A DNA stretch of 64,000 bases from Lepidurus packardi (lineage: Eukaryota > Arthropoda > Branchiopoda > Notostraca > Triopsidae): assembly GCA_023053545.1 (NCBI GenBank), contig JAKZAN010000005.1, positions 2,914,001 through 2,978,000 on the forward strand. The letters run 5' to 3'. Under the pieces are notes generated by a model. It saw only the letters and a list, made by a program, of their open reading frames with translations. It was not told where the DNA came from and searched no databases. Made by a program: the position numbers and the translations under genes. Shown piece by piece: positions 51,329-61,084 of the stretch (the first letter of the stretch is position 1; the number at the start of each line of letters is the position of its first letter).

Positions 51329-51804
51329 AAAAAACAAATCTTTATTATAAACGAAGCTCTATCTTTATTGCAAGAAGCCAATGTGAAAATTGTTGGTCTG
51401 ATTTTGTATGGTGCTGCGAATAACCAAGCGATGGCTCGACACCTTGGTTGATCTTACATTGCAGTAGATGCCAACACTATTTTCTCCATCCGGTGACAGA
51501 AAACCATGTCTTTCTTATTTACGATGCTTGTCATGTGTTAAATTTGGTCCGTAATAGTTTTGAGAAGTATGTGGTTGATAGCAATGGGAAAGTACATTCA
51601 GATAAATAGCTATATACTTTTTTGATTAAAGGATTGTACCTAAGGCAATTAATTGGGAATACATAATCGCACTCTATTCAATGCAAGAAAAAAATGGTTT
51701 ATATGCTGCCAACAAGCTGCGCGCAGCATATTAACTTTCGACAGCAAATTATGAAAGTAAGACTGGCAGTGCAAACAATCAGCCATTCAGTCGCGTCAGC
51801 CTAG
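51329..51804 (+). pseudogene. P-element/THAP9-like transposase relic
   Basis: Three blocks match P-element-type transposase. The first (51329-51450) reads INEALSLLQEANVKIVGLIL then NNQAMARHLG-stop. The second (51480-51609) reads FLIYDACHVLNLVRNSFEKY, like the DPCHMLKLVRN block. The third (51670-51804) reads LYSMQEKNGLYAANKLRAAY-stop then QQIMKVRLAVQTISHSVASA. Stops and frame changes separate the blocks, so it cannot be functional. I see no terminal repeats close by. Confidence 0.8.
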
Positions 51805-52119
51805 AATTTATCCATCCATCCAACGACATCTAATACTATCTTTTCTCACTTTACAAATTATACATACTTTCATTAGTTATTTCTTTATTTCTAAGATGAA
51901 AACAAGGCACAAATTCTGTATTGAGCTTTTGCTCACTAGTAGTGCAACGGCTTTCAGATCGGAATTTGGAAAGGATATCGTTGTTGAAAACCCTATAAGC
52001 ACTATGATTGAAAAAGCCTAATTACTAAAGCAACTTGAATAAACAAGGAATGACTATGAAATAACTTGTTGCGGAATGACGTATAATGTATTTACCTACT
52101 GAAAAAACACTTACTTCTT

Positions 52120-52488
52120 TTTTCTTCAACAGTTCTGTGATACATTAGAATTCGATATTTGAATAGAAATAGCTTTTACTGAATTACTGCCCTTTTAAAA
52201 TTTACTAAAAACGTATAGAATTGAATACTTACTTTAGCTTCAATGTTTAAAGCCTTTGGATTTAACCACTGAACTGAATTTTTCAAAGTTGTCTGCCTTT
52301 TTCTTATTCATATTATGCTCAGTTTTCTATGTAGCAGTGGTTTTAGTGCACAATAGTTTTTATTGTAGTAGCTTTCATGCTCACTACATCTTTTGTCCGG
52401 TATAGTGTGTTAGAATGGTTAGGACAAAGCAAAAAAGGGTTCCGATTTTCACCAATAACGCTTTAGGTAAATCCTTTTAGGTGCTTTT
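52120..52488 (+). repeat. Diverged direct repeat, copy 1 (downstream of chitinase 2)
   Basis: Shares long similarity with 55030-55403 in the same orientation, for example ACAGTTCTGTGATA, CCTTTGGATTTAACCACT and GTGTGTTAGAATGGTTAG. The two copies bracket chitinase 2. Many substitutions and indels show it is older than the chitinase 2/3 duplication. Confidence 0.75.
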
Positions 52489-52809
52489 GACAAATGGCAA
52501 ACTGGCTGCTTACAATGCTGATGAAAGAAGAATTCAAAAAGTAGGCGCGAATATCCGGTGAGGGTTAGTGTTATTCTGAATAGCAGTGATCATTAATTAG
52601 CTTTATCGAATTGCAGTAAAATAACCACCAATAAATGGAAGCTATACTGAACCCACAAGAAGAAAAACCGATACGCAGCTTACTACCAGCCTGGTTTTGA
52701 ACTTATAAATAATACAAAGTTAATCATGTAAAATGTAAATAAATTCTCGAAAATTGTTGAAGACTGCTAAAGACAGTTAATTGCTGAAGACAGTTAATTT
52801 AAAAATCCG

Positions 52810-54449
52810 TCAAGGGCAGACAACATAAGCAGGCCAATCACAGTATTTAAAAACTGAATTAAATAGTGTTCCCGTGCTACATGACTGGAGAATTGCTATA
52901 CCTCCAAAACAGTTGTAAAATTTCCCGCAATCGGTAGGGCAAATGAATAGACCATCCCCAGGGCAAACGACTAAGATATAAAAGAAAGTTTTTTTATGTA
53001 ATAATGTGGGTTGAAAACTACAAGTAACAAGCTAAAAAAAACTACAAACTAAAACTTACAAGTTCCGGATGGAAGTTTGGAGGTTGCTGTAGTAGTTGTA
53101 ACGGCAGGGACTTTAGTAGTAGATGTCGTAACAGGTGTAGTAGTAGTGGATATAATTACAGGTTTAGTGGTTGTCGTCGAGGCAGTAGCTTTTGTTGTGA
53201 CAACGGGTGCAGCGGTCATAGTGGTAGTCGTGGCTCCGGAATTCAAGGTATTGACAATAGCTGTAAGTAAAGGATTGCTGCCAGTACCACATATATTGTT
53301 AAAATCATCCATGGATATATCCCAAACCATAGCTCCACCAAGGCTTTTGCCCATTGCATAATCGGCCTTCTTTTTGACCATGTCTACGTCATCGTAGCCA
53401 ACCCAGTTCAGTGTAGCGCTCGAGTACGCATATGGACCAGTATTACCACTGGCGTCCTGCACAACAGTCCAGCCGCCGGTTTTGACGTTGCTGCAAATCT
53501 CTGAGTATGCCAAAGTGCCAGCTTCTGCAGTAACGGGCCCGGCAGAACCGGGTCCAGTACCGAGAGCGTTGGGAGGGGCAGGCGAGCTAAGGCTGGCAAG
53601 TTTCCACGTTTTTCCGTATGTGGGAATGCCTAACACGAGCTTACTTGGTGAAGCTCCTTTCCGAATCCAGTAATTAACGATGTAGTTGACATTATTGCCG
53701 TCAGCTTCCCAGGATCGTTTGTAGAGCGGTGCATGCGAATCAGGCTTGTTTTCCCATGAACCGTGCATGTCGTACGTCATGAGATGAATAGCGTCGAGAT
53801 TAAGGCTTAGTGTGGGTACGTCGTAAGAGCTGTCAAGTGTAGCCGGACTAGCAGAAGCCGCCATAGTGAGCTGGTACTTGGTACCAAAACTGGCGCGCAA
53901 AGCTTTAACTAAGTTGGCGAAGTTGGTTTTGTCAGCTGCGGCGGGATACTCCCAATCTAAATCTAAGCCATCGAAACCATAGGTTTGCAAAAAAGTGACA
54001 ACGGAGTTGGTAAACCTCGTAATGGAGGTTGAAGACGCAACCATGTTCGAATATTTGCTAGTTTGCGAATCAGACCATCCACCAATAGCGATGAGGACTT
54101 TTAGATTCGGGTTTTTTGTTTTCAGTGCTACAGCTTTGGCATAGTTGCCCAAGTCGACATCTAGCCAACTATCGTAAGGTTTGAGGGTTAAGGTAGCAGC
54201 GTCCAGGATAGCAAAGGCGTAGACAACATGAGTGCAAAGCGATGCATTTATATTGTCGGTTGTAAACTTCGCAATACCTGTCCGATTGGAAAGAATTCCA
54301 GTAACAATAACCAATCGGGAATCTAGTATGAAACAGTACGTACCAGTTCTGTAATAGGCCCAGTTCGGGTAATAACAAACTATTTTTGGGGAGGCATCAG
54401 CTGATATAACCACCGCTAACAAAGTAAAAAACGCAAAAAGTTTTCGCAT
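52810..54449 (-). CDS. Secreted GH18 chitinase with Thr-rich linker and one chitin-binding domain (chitinase 2)
   Basis: Exons 54449-54344, 54277-53060 and 52970-52810 give 494 residues. Signal peptide MRKLFAFFTLLAVVISADAS precedes PKIVCYYPNWAYYRTG. The GH18 barrel has KVLIAIGGWSDS, the catalytic FDGLDLDWEYP (Glu145), MTYDMHGSW and GAMVWDISMDDF. A linker of about 60 residues rich in Thr/Ser, likely O-glycosylated, leads to a C-terminal type-2 chitin-binding domain (VCPGDGLFICPTDCGKFYNC). An in-frame ATG exists upstream at 54578, but the signal peptide fits the start at 54449. The first intron (66 bp) is in frame and stop-free, so its retention would only add 22 residues. Near copy of chitinase 3. 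The position matching the chitinase 3 TATA box reads AATAAGAAGC. Confidence 0.9.
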
Positions 54450-55919
54450 TTTTGAAAGGCAACAAGAGAAACACGTACTCATTTGTAAAATGTTCGAAGA
54501 CGAGTGCGATAAAACCCGTTCTGTGTGCCGCTTCTTATTCACTTTCGAGGTCTCGTAATTTAGGATAGATGTCTTCATCTACGTGTTATACAGCTGTTTT
54601 TTAATGGTCTAACACATTCATCGCATGTGAGTGTAAACTAAGTTTGCACGGCTTCTCTCAATTTCGCGATTACAGCTGAAACAGCAGTGCAACCAGGCTT
54701 GTGACAAATAGCCGAGGACGAAACTAAATAAGTACGTGTGGCACTGTCCTTAACAAGAAATCAACAGAACAGTAAATCGCAAGTCCAAAAAAATGATCAA
54801 TTATTATACAGAAACTTGAAGCCACGTAAACCTATAAATTTTTTGCTTCGAAATTTTACAACTTAGGTATAGTTTCCGGAGCCTATGTGTTGCTGAAGAT
54901 GAATAATATCCTACCGATCCCAATGTAAAGACGTATACGTTTAGGTATCTTCTTTTGTTCTCTTTATCTTCTTTTGTTCTAACGTTCGGATCTGTTGCAA
55001 CTGTCAATGCAATATTTTTTTAAAGTTCTTTTCCTTAAACAGTTCTGTGATAGATTCAAATTAAATATTGAACTAAAATAGCTTCTTCTAAATTATTTCC
55101 CTTTGAATTTACTAAAAATATATATGAACGAATACTTATTTTTGCTTCAAGCTTAAGACCTTTGGATTTAACCACTAAACTAAATTCTTCAAAATTGTCC
55201 ACCTATTTTCTTATTCGTGTTTGTGCTCAATCTTCTCCATCTACAGAAGTGGTTTTGTGCATTATGACCTCTACTGAAGTTGCTTTTTGCCCAGATAATT
55301 GGTTGTCAGGTATGGTGTGTTAGAATGGTTAGATCAAAGTAAAAAAGGTTCCTTTATAAGATTGGATTTTCACCAACGCTTTAGGTAAATCCTTTTAGCC
55401 GATATAAACCCATTTTCTGGTGGAATTTCTTTTCCCAGCAGTTTTTTTAACTGTTAAATGGCACGAAAACGTTTTAACACAAACAAACAACGGATGTATT
55501 TGGCCTTAATAAGTGGCTAGTTCACCACTTCCGAAATCAACGATATACTGCTGCTCTTCAAAAAAACTGCGGCACTCTTTCTACCGATCTCTTTTTCATC
55601 GACTCTCTCTACTCTCCTCAAAACGGACTCTTACTCTCCGAAAAACCCTCCGAAAAACATCACAAAAGGGGGAATAGAAAAAGTAATACTAACAAACTGA
55701 AAACGTGACGTATCCCGATCCCCGTACACATAACATAACTAATTCAAAATAGTCTTATAACAATAATCAATGGTTTATTTCGAAGAAAAAATAGTGTATT
55801 TAAGTGCATTTCATTACAGAACACAAGTGAGCTTAGTAATAAATACTGGAATCACTCCATACAAAGTCGAGAAAACCAAAACTGCGTGCAGCTGCAAAAG
55901 TACACAAGTATCCAAGCTA
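54450..55919. other. Gap upstream of chitinase 2
   Basis: Holds the chitinase 2 promoter (similar to that of chitinase 3 up to the ACGTGTGG box near 54737), the second copy of the diverged repeat of about 370 bp, and the 3' flank of the Cys-rich exon with a minus-strand AATAAA at 55774-55779. No other gene seen. Confidence 0.55.
55030..55403 (+). repeat. Diverged direct repeat, copy 2 (upstream of chitinase 2)
   Basis: Partner of 52120-52488. Together they flank chitinase 2 and could have served as substrate for unequal crossing-over. Confidence 0.75.
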
Positions 55920-56173
55920 TTATTGTAATTGATTCGAGCAAACAACGTTTTCCATGTATGGAGATATCCGTATAGGGCAATTAGATTTCAAACTGGATGT
56001 GCAAATCTGACAAGGATTATCTTGGCCCCGTTTAATAAAGCGTGGCTTTTTTCCTTGGCAGTTATTAGTACAGTCGTATTGCGTCGTGGTTATTACTGGC
56101 CATGATGGTTGATCCACATTCATAACTCCACACACATGGCACCTTCGGACCATAGACTGAACGTGTCCTGGCT
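55920..56173 (-). CDS. Unrecognised Cys-rich terminal exon (hypothetical)
   Basis: On the minus strand a good acceptor (CTCATTTCTTAG) at 56174 opens a frame of about 83 residues ending at a stop at 55920. It has nine Cys, with CHVCGVMNVDQPSWP and YDCTNNCQGKKPRF. A poly(A) signal AATAAA lies 141 bp past the stop, which supports a real 3' exon. The frame stays open upstream to 56450, but that part looks non-coding. I do not recognise the family, and the upstream exons were not found. A Harbinger-like MITE inserted at 56454 may have disturbed this gene. Confidence 0.4.
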
Positions 56174-56453
56174 CTAAGAAATGAGAGAAGGGTAGCTTTT
56201 GTCTAAGATGATGGGTATTTTGTGGACAAAAAACTAGAATTCGGTTTCGATCTATCAAGTTTTGATTTCCGCTAGTAACGAGCTTTGATTCCTTATTATG
56301 GCATTTGATCGATGTAACCCAGTGAATCTGTAACGAAAAAGTATTTTTTACGGACATTTGACACGAAAATCCTTTGATTCCTTTTTTATCGTTCAACACG
56401 TGTATAACATAGTGAACTTCCAATATATTTTTTTTCTCGACATTTGCCACTAA

Positions 56454-56838
56454 GGGTGCGTTTCAATTGGCGACTCAACCCGGGTTGAAGTGGGTTTTCA
56501 ACTCGGGTTCCAGAACTCGCCTGTTTCAAGTGGCCAAACTCGGGTTCAAAGCGGAGTTTGGGGAAGGGTTGTTCGACTCCACTTTGGATCAGGGTTGAAC
56601 ACAGCAGAAGCGAGTTGGGGGACGTTTCGCGTCTGGGTGCTAGGTGGAGTCGTGGTTTCATGTAAACAAAACAAAGCTTCATTGATTCAAACTAAGATTC
56701 ATTGTCTCTGATTACAAGTTATATCGATTCCAACCATAACCCGATTGAATAGTACAAGTGCCTATTGGGACGCGGGTTTACTCAACTCGAGTTCAGAAAA
56801 CTCAACTCCCTAGTCGAGTTCGCAATTGGAACGCACCC
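56454..56838. mobile_element. Harbinger-like MITE with TAA target duplication
   Basis: 385 bp bounded by inverted repeats: GGGTGCGTTTCAATTG at the left, and CAATTGGAACGCACCC at the right with one mismatch. The trinucleotide TAA is duplicated at 56451-56453 and 56839-56841. Three-base TWA duplications are typical of PIF/Harbinger. The interior is full of short AACTCGGGTT/CAACTCGAGTT subterminal repeats and has no transposase, so it is non-autonomous. Confidence 0.8.
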
Positions 56839-57134
56839 TAAAAGCAGTTAGGTCCGAAGGTGCCCCACGCCCCTCCGAAGCTACCCAATGCCTGGGGCAC
56901 CTTTGGACAAAATGTGACTTTTCGAAAAAGGCTAATATCTCCAGCTCTATAATTCGAAGCTGTAAAATACCAATTGAAAAAATAAGAAGGATGACTTGAC
57001 TTCTTAAAACGAGAAAAAATTTTCGTTCCATTGCTTCAGAAAGTCTACAGAACGCCAAAAGGAAAAAACGGCCTAACGAGCCCCACTCTCCCCGACTTGC
57101 TTTGTGCAGCGATTGAGTATCAACTTCTGAAACC

Positions 57135-57182
57135 ACAGTATAAAGGTTTACACAGTGTAAAGGTATAAACCTCTATACTGTG
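57135..57182. repeat. Inverted repeat with 17-nt arms
   Basis: CACAGTATAAAGGTTTA and its near reverse complement TAAACCTCTATACTGTG (one mismatch) are separated by 14 nt. A 19-base part of the left arm and spacer recurs in reverse orientation near 21968, so it belongs to a dispersed family. Confidence 0.75.
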
Positions 57183-58246
57183 TCTGAAACCTTAGATAGT
57201 AGGTAGACCAGAAAGGTTTACACCTTTCATTATTCTAGGCAAAATCCCACCAATGCCACCGTAAAACAAACGGATCATAATTGGGAATTAGTTGCTAAAA
57301 CTCGGAGACACCATTAAAACGAATCTGTGTTAGTTAGCATAAAGTGGGTCTCCACTGCCCCGTTTTACCTCCGTTCCATATTACTGCACACGTACCCCTT
57401 ACTATAAGCGGTTTTCGGATGATATTTTCAAAATTACCCTTCAAGCTACGCAGGGGTAAACTTGAAATCAATTTCGCGTGGCTTGTAAAATCAATTTCGC
57501 GTTACTCCTACCTCTCCTACTAATTTTGTTGTGTTTACAAGCTTCGGAATTTCACTTACGTTTAATAAGCTGCGAAAAGAATATGGATCGTTGAATTACG
57601 AATATGCAACGGAGATACGGGCCAGCTAGAACCCGCCCTAACAAAGATTGCTAGCGCCTAGCACGTGACGTAAAGCAAGTCTTAAATTAAAAACTTAAAC
57701 TCCACTTGACTGGTGCTACATAGTTCGCTGAGTGAAATCTTGTCGCCCTGAAAACTGCAATTATCATAACAAATTTGCAATAGAAAATGTGCAAAAAATC
57801 TCCCTGTTACGATTTGCATTTGACCGCGACTAACATTCAGTTCTTCTAGATTTTGCCGTCGAGGTGTGTGCCCAAAATGTTTATAAAAAGAGACAGTTCA
57901 CATGCCAGTTTAATAACTTATAAAAACTAAGCGAAAAAGGATCAAGCCGCAGTAATCACAGGCTTCAATTCACAAGCAACATTCACTCCCTTACATTTCA
58001 CTGTTCATTAGTGCGTCGTTGTGTTAATGGGCCTGTCTTGTCTTGTAAAGTACGCAACGGAAGCCCTAACTTGTGCTTATTGCCGCGTGTGTCCGGGTTT
58101 TGTTTTTCCTTGGGTTTTATTGATATTATCAATTCGACGGGTATTCGTAGGTTCGGAAAGGCAAACCGCTTCGTCCCCTTTGGCCAGGGGCAAAGATTCG
58201 TCCATTAATTTCAATACAATATAAGGGTTTTCCTATATTTCTTCTA

Positions 58247-58533
58247 CAATAGTTCAAAATGTTTCCGTTCTTTACGTATTTCGTGAATGCTTTTTGTGTG
58301 TTGAATTGAGTTTTCTTCCCATAACTTCCTATGCCGATAAGGTTTTGGAAGTTAAATTGGACTCCTAAATGTTGTAGACTATGTTATAATTCGCCTCTTT
58401 GCAGGATAAAGGCTGGGCTGTCCAAGATTATCTGTTCCACTGTTTGATCATCGGTATTGCAAAAGTTGCATTGTGCTAATGGTAAATTCATTATTGCGTC
58501 CTTTCTTCCAATGAAGGGTTGTTTCTAAATTAT
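58247..58533 (-). pseudogene. Non-LTR retrotransposon C-terminal relic
   Basis: The minus strand reads PLAQCNFCNTDDQTVEQIIL followed by DSPAFILQR, then after an in-frame stop FNFQNLIGIGSYGKK and KAFTKYVKNGNIL. The CxxC...EtxxHxxLxCpxxxxxR pattern is typical of the tail after the reverse transcriptase in jockey/CR1-type elements, here with the key His lost. Only this end is visible. Confidence 0.6.
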
Positions 58534-59056
58534 GCAACCTACTGGGAGAAGTGTCGAATCCGCCATTGTCGTCAGACATCTGGCACTTACCATAATGCTG
58601 TGTTGATATTGTTTAATATTTTTTTTCATTCGTTGTAGTTTTAAATCTCGCAAATGTCATATTGCTGTGTTCCTTTTGTGTAAATCCCAGCCGAGAAAGT
58701 TCAATGAAACGGAGCCAAAAGCCCAGAATTTCGTTTCACAAATTACCAAAACAAACAAAGGAAGTTGTTAAAAGCTAAATCAGTTTCGAGTTTGCATTGA
58801 GAATAAGAAGACTTACGGCCTATTGGTCCAAATTATTAAAGTAACGTGAAATATTTGCAAAACGTAAAGGCCGTACGAAACGAGGATTTTCTTTACTTGT
58901 ATTTCAGGTAATTAAAAATACTGTCATCTGTTCCAAGGTGAAGGTTATTGCTATAATCCTCCATCGGGAATACGGCAGCTGAGCTGAGGCAGCACTTGCT
59001 AGCCGGACCTTTCTTGTTTAAATAGAAAGCAGCAAACCGCATAAAAGCGGGTTCAG

Positions 59057-59084
59057 CCATGTTAACGGGGACCCGTTAACATGG
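59057..59084. repeat. Perfect palindrome with 13-nt arms
   Basis: CCATGTTAACGGG-GA-CCCGTTAACATGG, with a 2-base centre, just outside the left end of a TIR element. Could be a protein-binding or cruciform site. No gene is adjacent. Confidence 0.85.
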
Positions 59085-59093
59085 TTAAGTTAA

Positions 59094-59822
59094 AGGCTCC
59101 CGTATACCTTAGCTCGGTACAGGCGATTAGTATGGAGAATTTCGGAAAACTTTTTTGAGAAAACTAGTGCATTCATGAAAAAATTCTTTCACAAAACTCT
59201 TCAGCTTGCTAACAGGCAGTGTACAATCAATGTACACATTTTTCCAGTGAATAATAAATTGACAATATACAAATGAAGTTTGCAAATGTAATTTAATTAA
59301 TGCTTAGCTGTAACCCCTGATTCCCTTTGAGACTTGAGACCTTGACTACGTGACTAATACGCAGGGGTTGACTAAGCAACCTACGTTGACTATGTTGACT
59401 GAGTGACCTTTTACTTCTGACCTTGTAGCCATGTTCTTGAATACAGGCAGTCTTGACCTGAGCATCGCGAATGCTACACAACAATGAGAAATGCGTTACG
59501 TAAACATGTGTCCTTTGGTTGTGCACTAGCTGCGAATGAAAGAAAATTTTTGTTTTAGTGTGCTTTCAAATCTGACAAGCCGTTTTCGAGAGACCTTGTT
59601 CCGAAAGTTTGACGACTTGATTTGGTACATTGAGCTGCTACAGCAAACTTTGGTGACAAATCGTACATTTCAGAAGCAAAACAAACGTAGAAACTTTGCT
59701 GGCAATTAGCTGTCCATTCCTTTTATTACTTTCTTACGCAATAAGTCTTTGGTAAAACAATAAAAATTATTAGTGCCATCTGTGACTCTTTCCTATCAAT
59801 AAGCTATGATATACGGGAGCCT
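59094..59822. mobile_element. 729-bp TIR element with TAA target duplication
   Basis: 21-bp terminal inverted repeats (AGGCTCCCGTATACCTTAGC at the left; the right end on the minus strand matches at 19 of 21 positions). TAA occurs at 59091-59093 and 59823-59825. The interior encodes no transposase I recognise. An 11-bp GCGGGTTCAGC occurs on both sides outside the element. Confidence 0.7.
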
Positions 59823-61084
59823 TAATTCTGGAAACGCGGGTTCAGCGTCCGGAGGAGTCCACAAACGAATATCACATGATGTGGTCAACATGTAACGGAG
59901 ATTAATCCCAACAGGTTGAAATATGACATACTCAACCACCTCTTTCTGGTTTGGTTGAGCCATTGTCGCGCTAGAATGTGCAAACGTGCCGCAAATTCCA
60001 TGAAAAAGCTAACTTGCTTGAGTTCCAGCCAGAAAAGAAGCCGATTTTGCAATCCTGGTAGATATGTTTGACCCCTAATGAAGAAGCAGGAAAACTGTCA
60101 CATTGGCTGGTATGGGTGTGCCAAGGCGAAAGTCGCTTGTCCTTTTAGCCCCTATGGCTAGTGAAAGTGCAAAACCCAACCCGGGATCCGAGTCCAGCGC
60201 CATCGCCAAAGCCCTTTCGAAGGTAATGTCCGAGTTGCAGTTGTTTGTATAACTTAGATGACGAATATTATGTAAATAAGTTTCTTATTATAGAAGTAAG
60301 GGCATAACGGAGTACTTCAGGGCAAGTTGTATATATTTTATTTTGTAGATAAATACACGTTTCAAAATATACTGTACTTTAACAATGCAGTAATTTCTCT
60401 AAAAGTATTAGCCTAATTCCAAAAAATAGGCCTTCGTATGTCCATTTTAAACTAATCAAATTTTCCCTGTGAGATTTCTTGCTTCTCTTGGACTCTAAGG
60501 TTTTCATGGCGGCCGGCCGAGCTTTCGAGTTTCGAGTATCAGAGAGATATTTCTATTTTGCTATCTATATATTTAATATTAATATCTATCTGTATTGATC
60601 AAGGACTTGCGAGTATTGTCCTAACGCTACTTGCAAGAGATCATACGGCAACGAAAAACAAGAACGACTCGACATAAGGACTCCGGTTTACCTGACAAAA
60701 GGACGCCGACACAAGGACGACAGTTCCACATTCTCTTATGCGACCATTTCGAGTCCAAAGAGGCTCTGCTCATGGTTAAAGGCACCCGTAGAAATTGGAA
60801 ATTTTATGGCAAGTTCCTTACCGAACATTCCTTCCCGGCCTGGTCCTCACTGAAGAAGCGTGTAGGCATGTTGTGCCTTTGAGACTTTAATCCCTTATGT
60901 CAAGGGAGCGATTCTAGAAGCCATTTTACTTTTGAACAGAACGCGGTAAAAGTGAAGGTCGATTCTCATTGGCTGACGATGAAAACTTCCTAGTAAATGG
61001 GAAAGTCATCTGATATAAGGTAAAGCTATATATTAATGCAAGACTTAGATAAACTCTTGCTCAAGACATTCAACGTATAGTCAT

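Larger units (their letters stand above)
50682..52809. other. Gap between chitinase 1 and chitinase 2
   Basis: Holds the chitinase 1 promoter, a P-element-like transposase relic (51329-51804), and one copy of a diverged repeat of about 370 bp (52120-52488) that recurs upstream of chitinase 2. The rest is AT-rich with no gene seen. Confidence 0.6.
56842..61084. other. Repeat-rich gap between Cys-rich exon and chitinase 3
   Basis: 4.2 kb with no functional gene seen. It contains an inverted repeat (57135-57182), a non-LTR retrotransposon tail (58247-58533), a perfect palindrome (59057-59084) and a TIR element (59094-59822). The remainder, including 57200-58200 and 59830-61080, is unassigned. 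Confidence 0.5.

Noticed and set aside
58011..58224. Two overlapping short frames
   Set aside because: They overlap in different frames, with no domain, near a retrotransposon relic; most likely chance.
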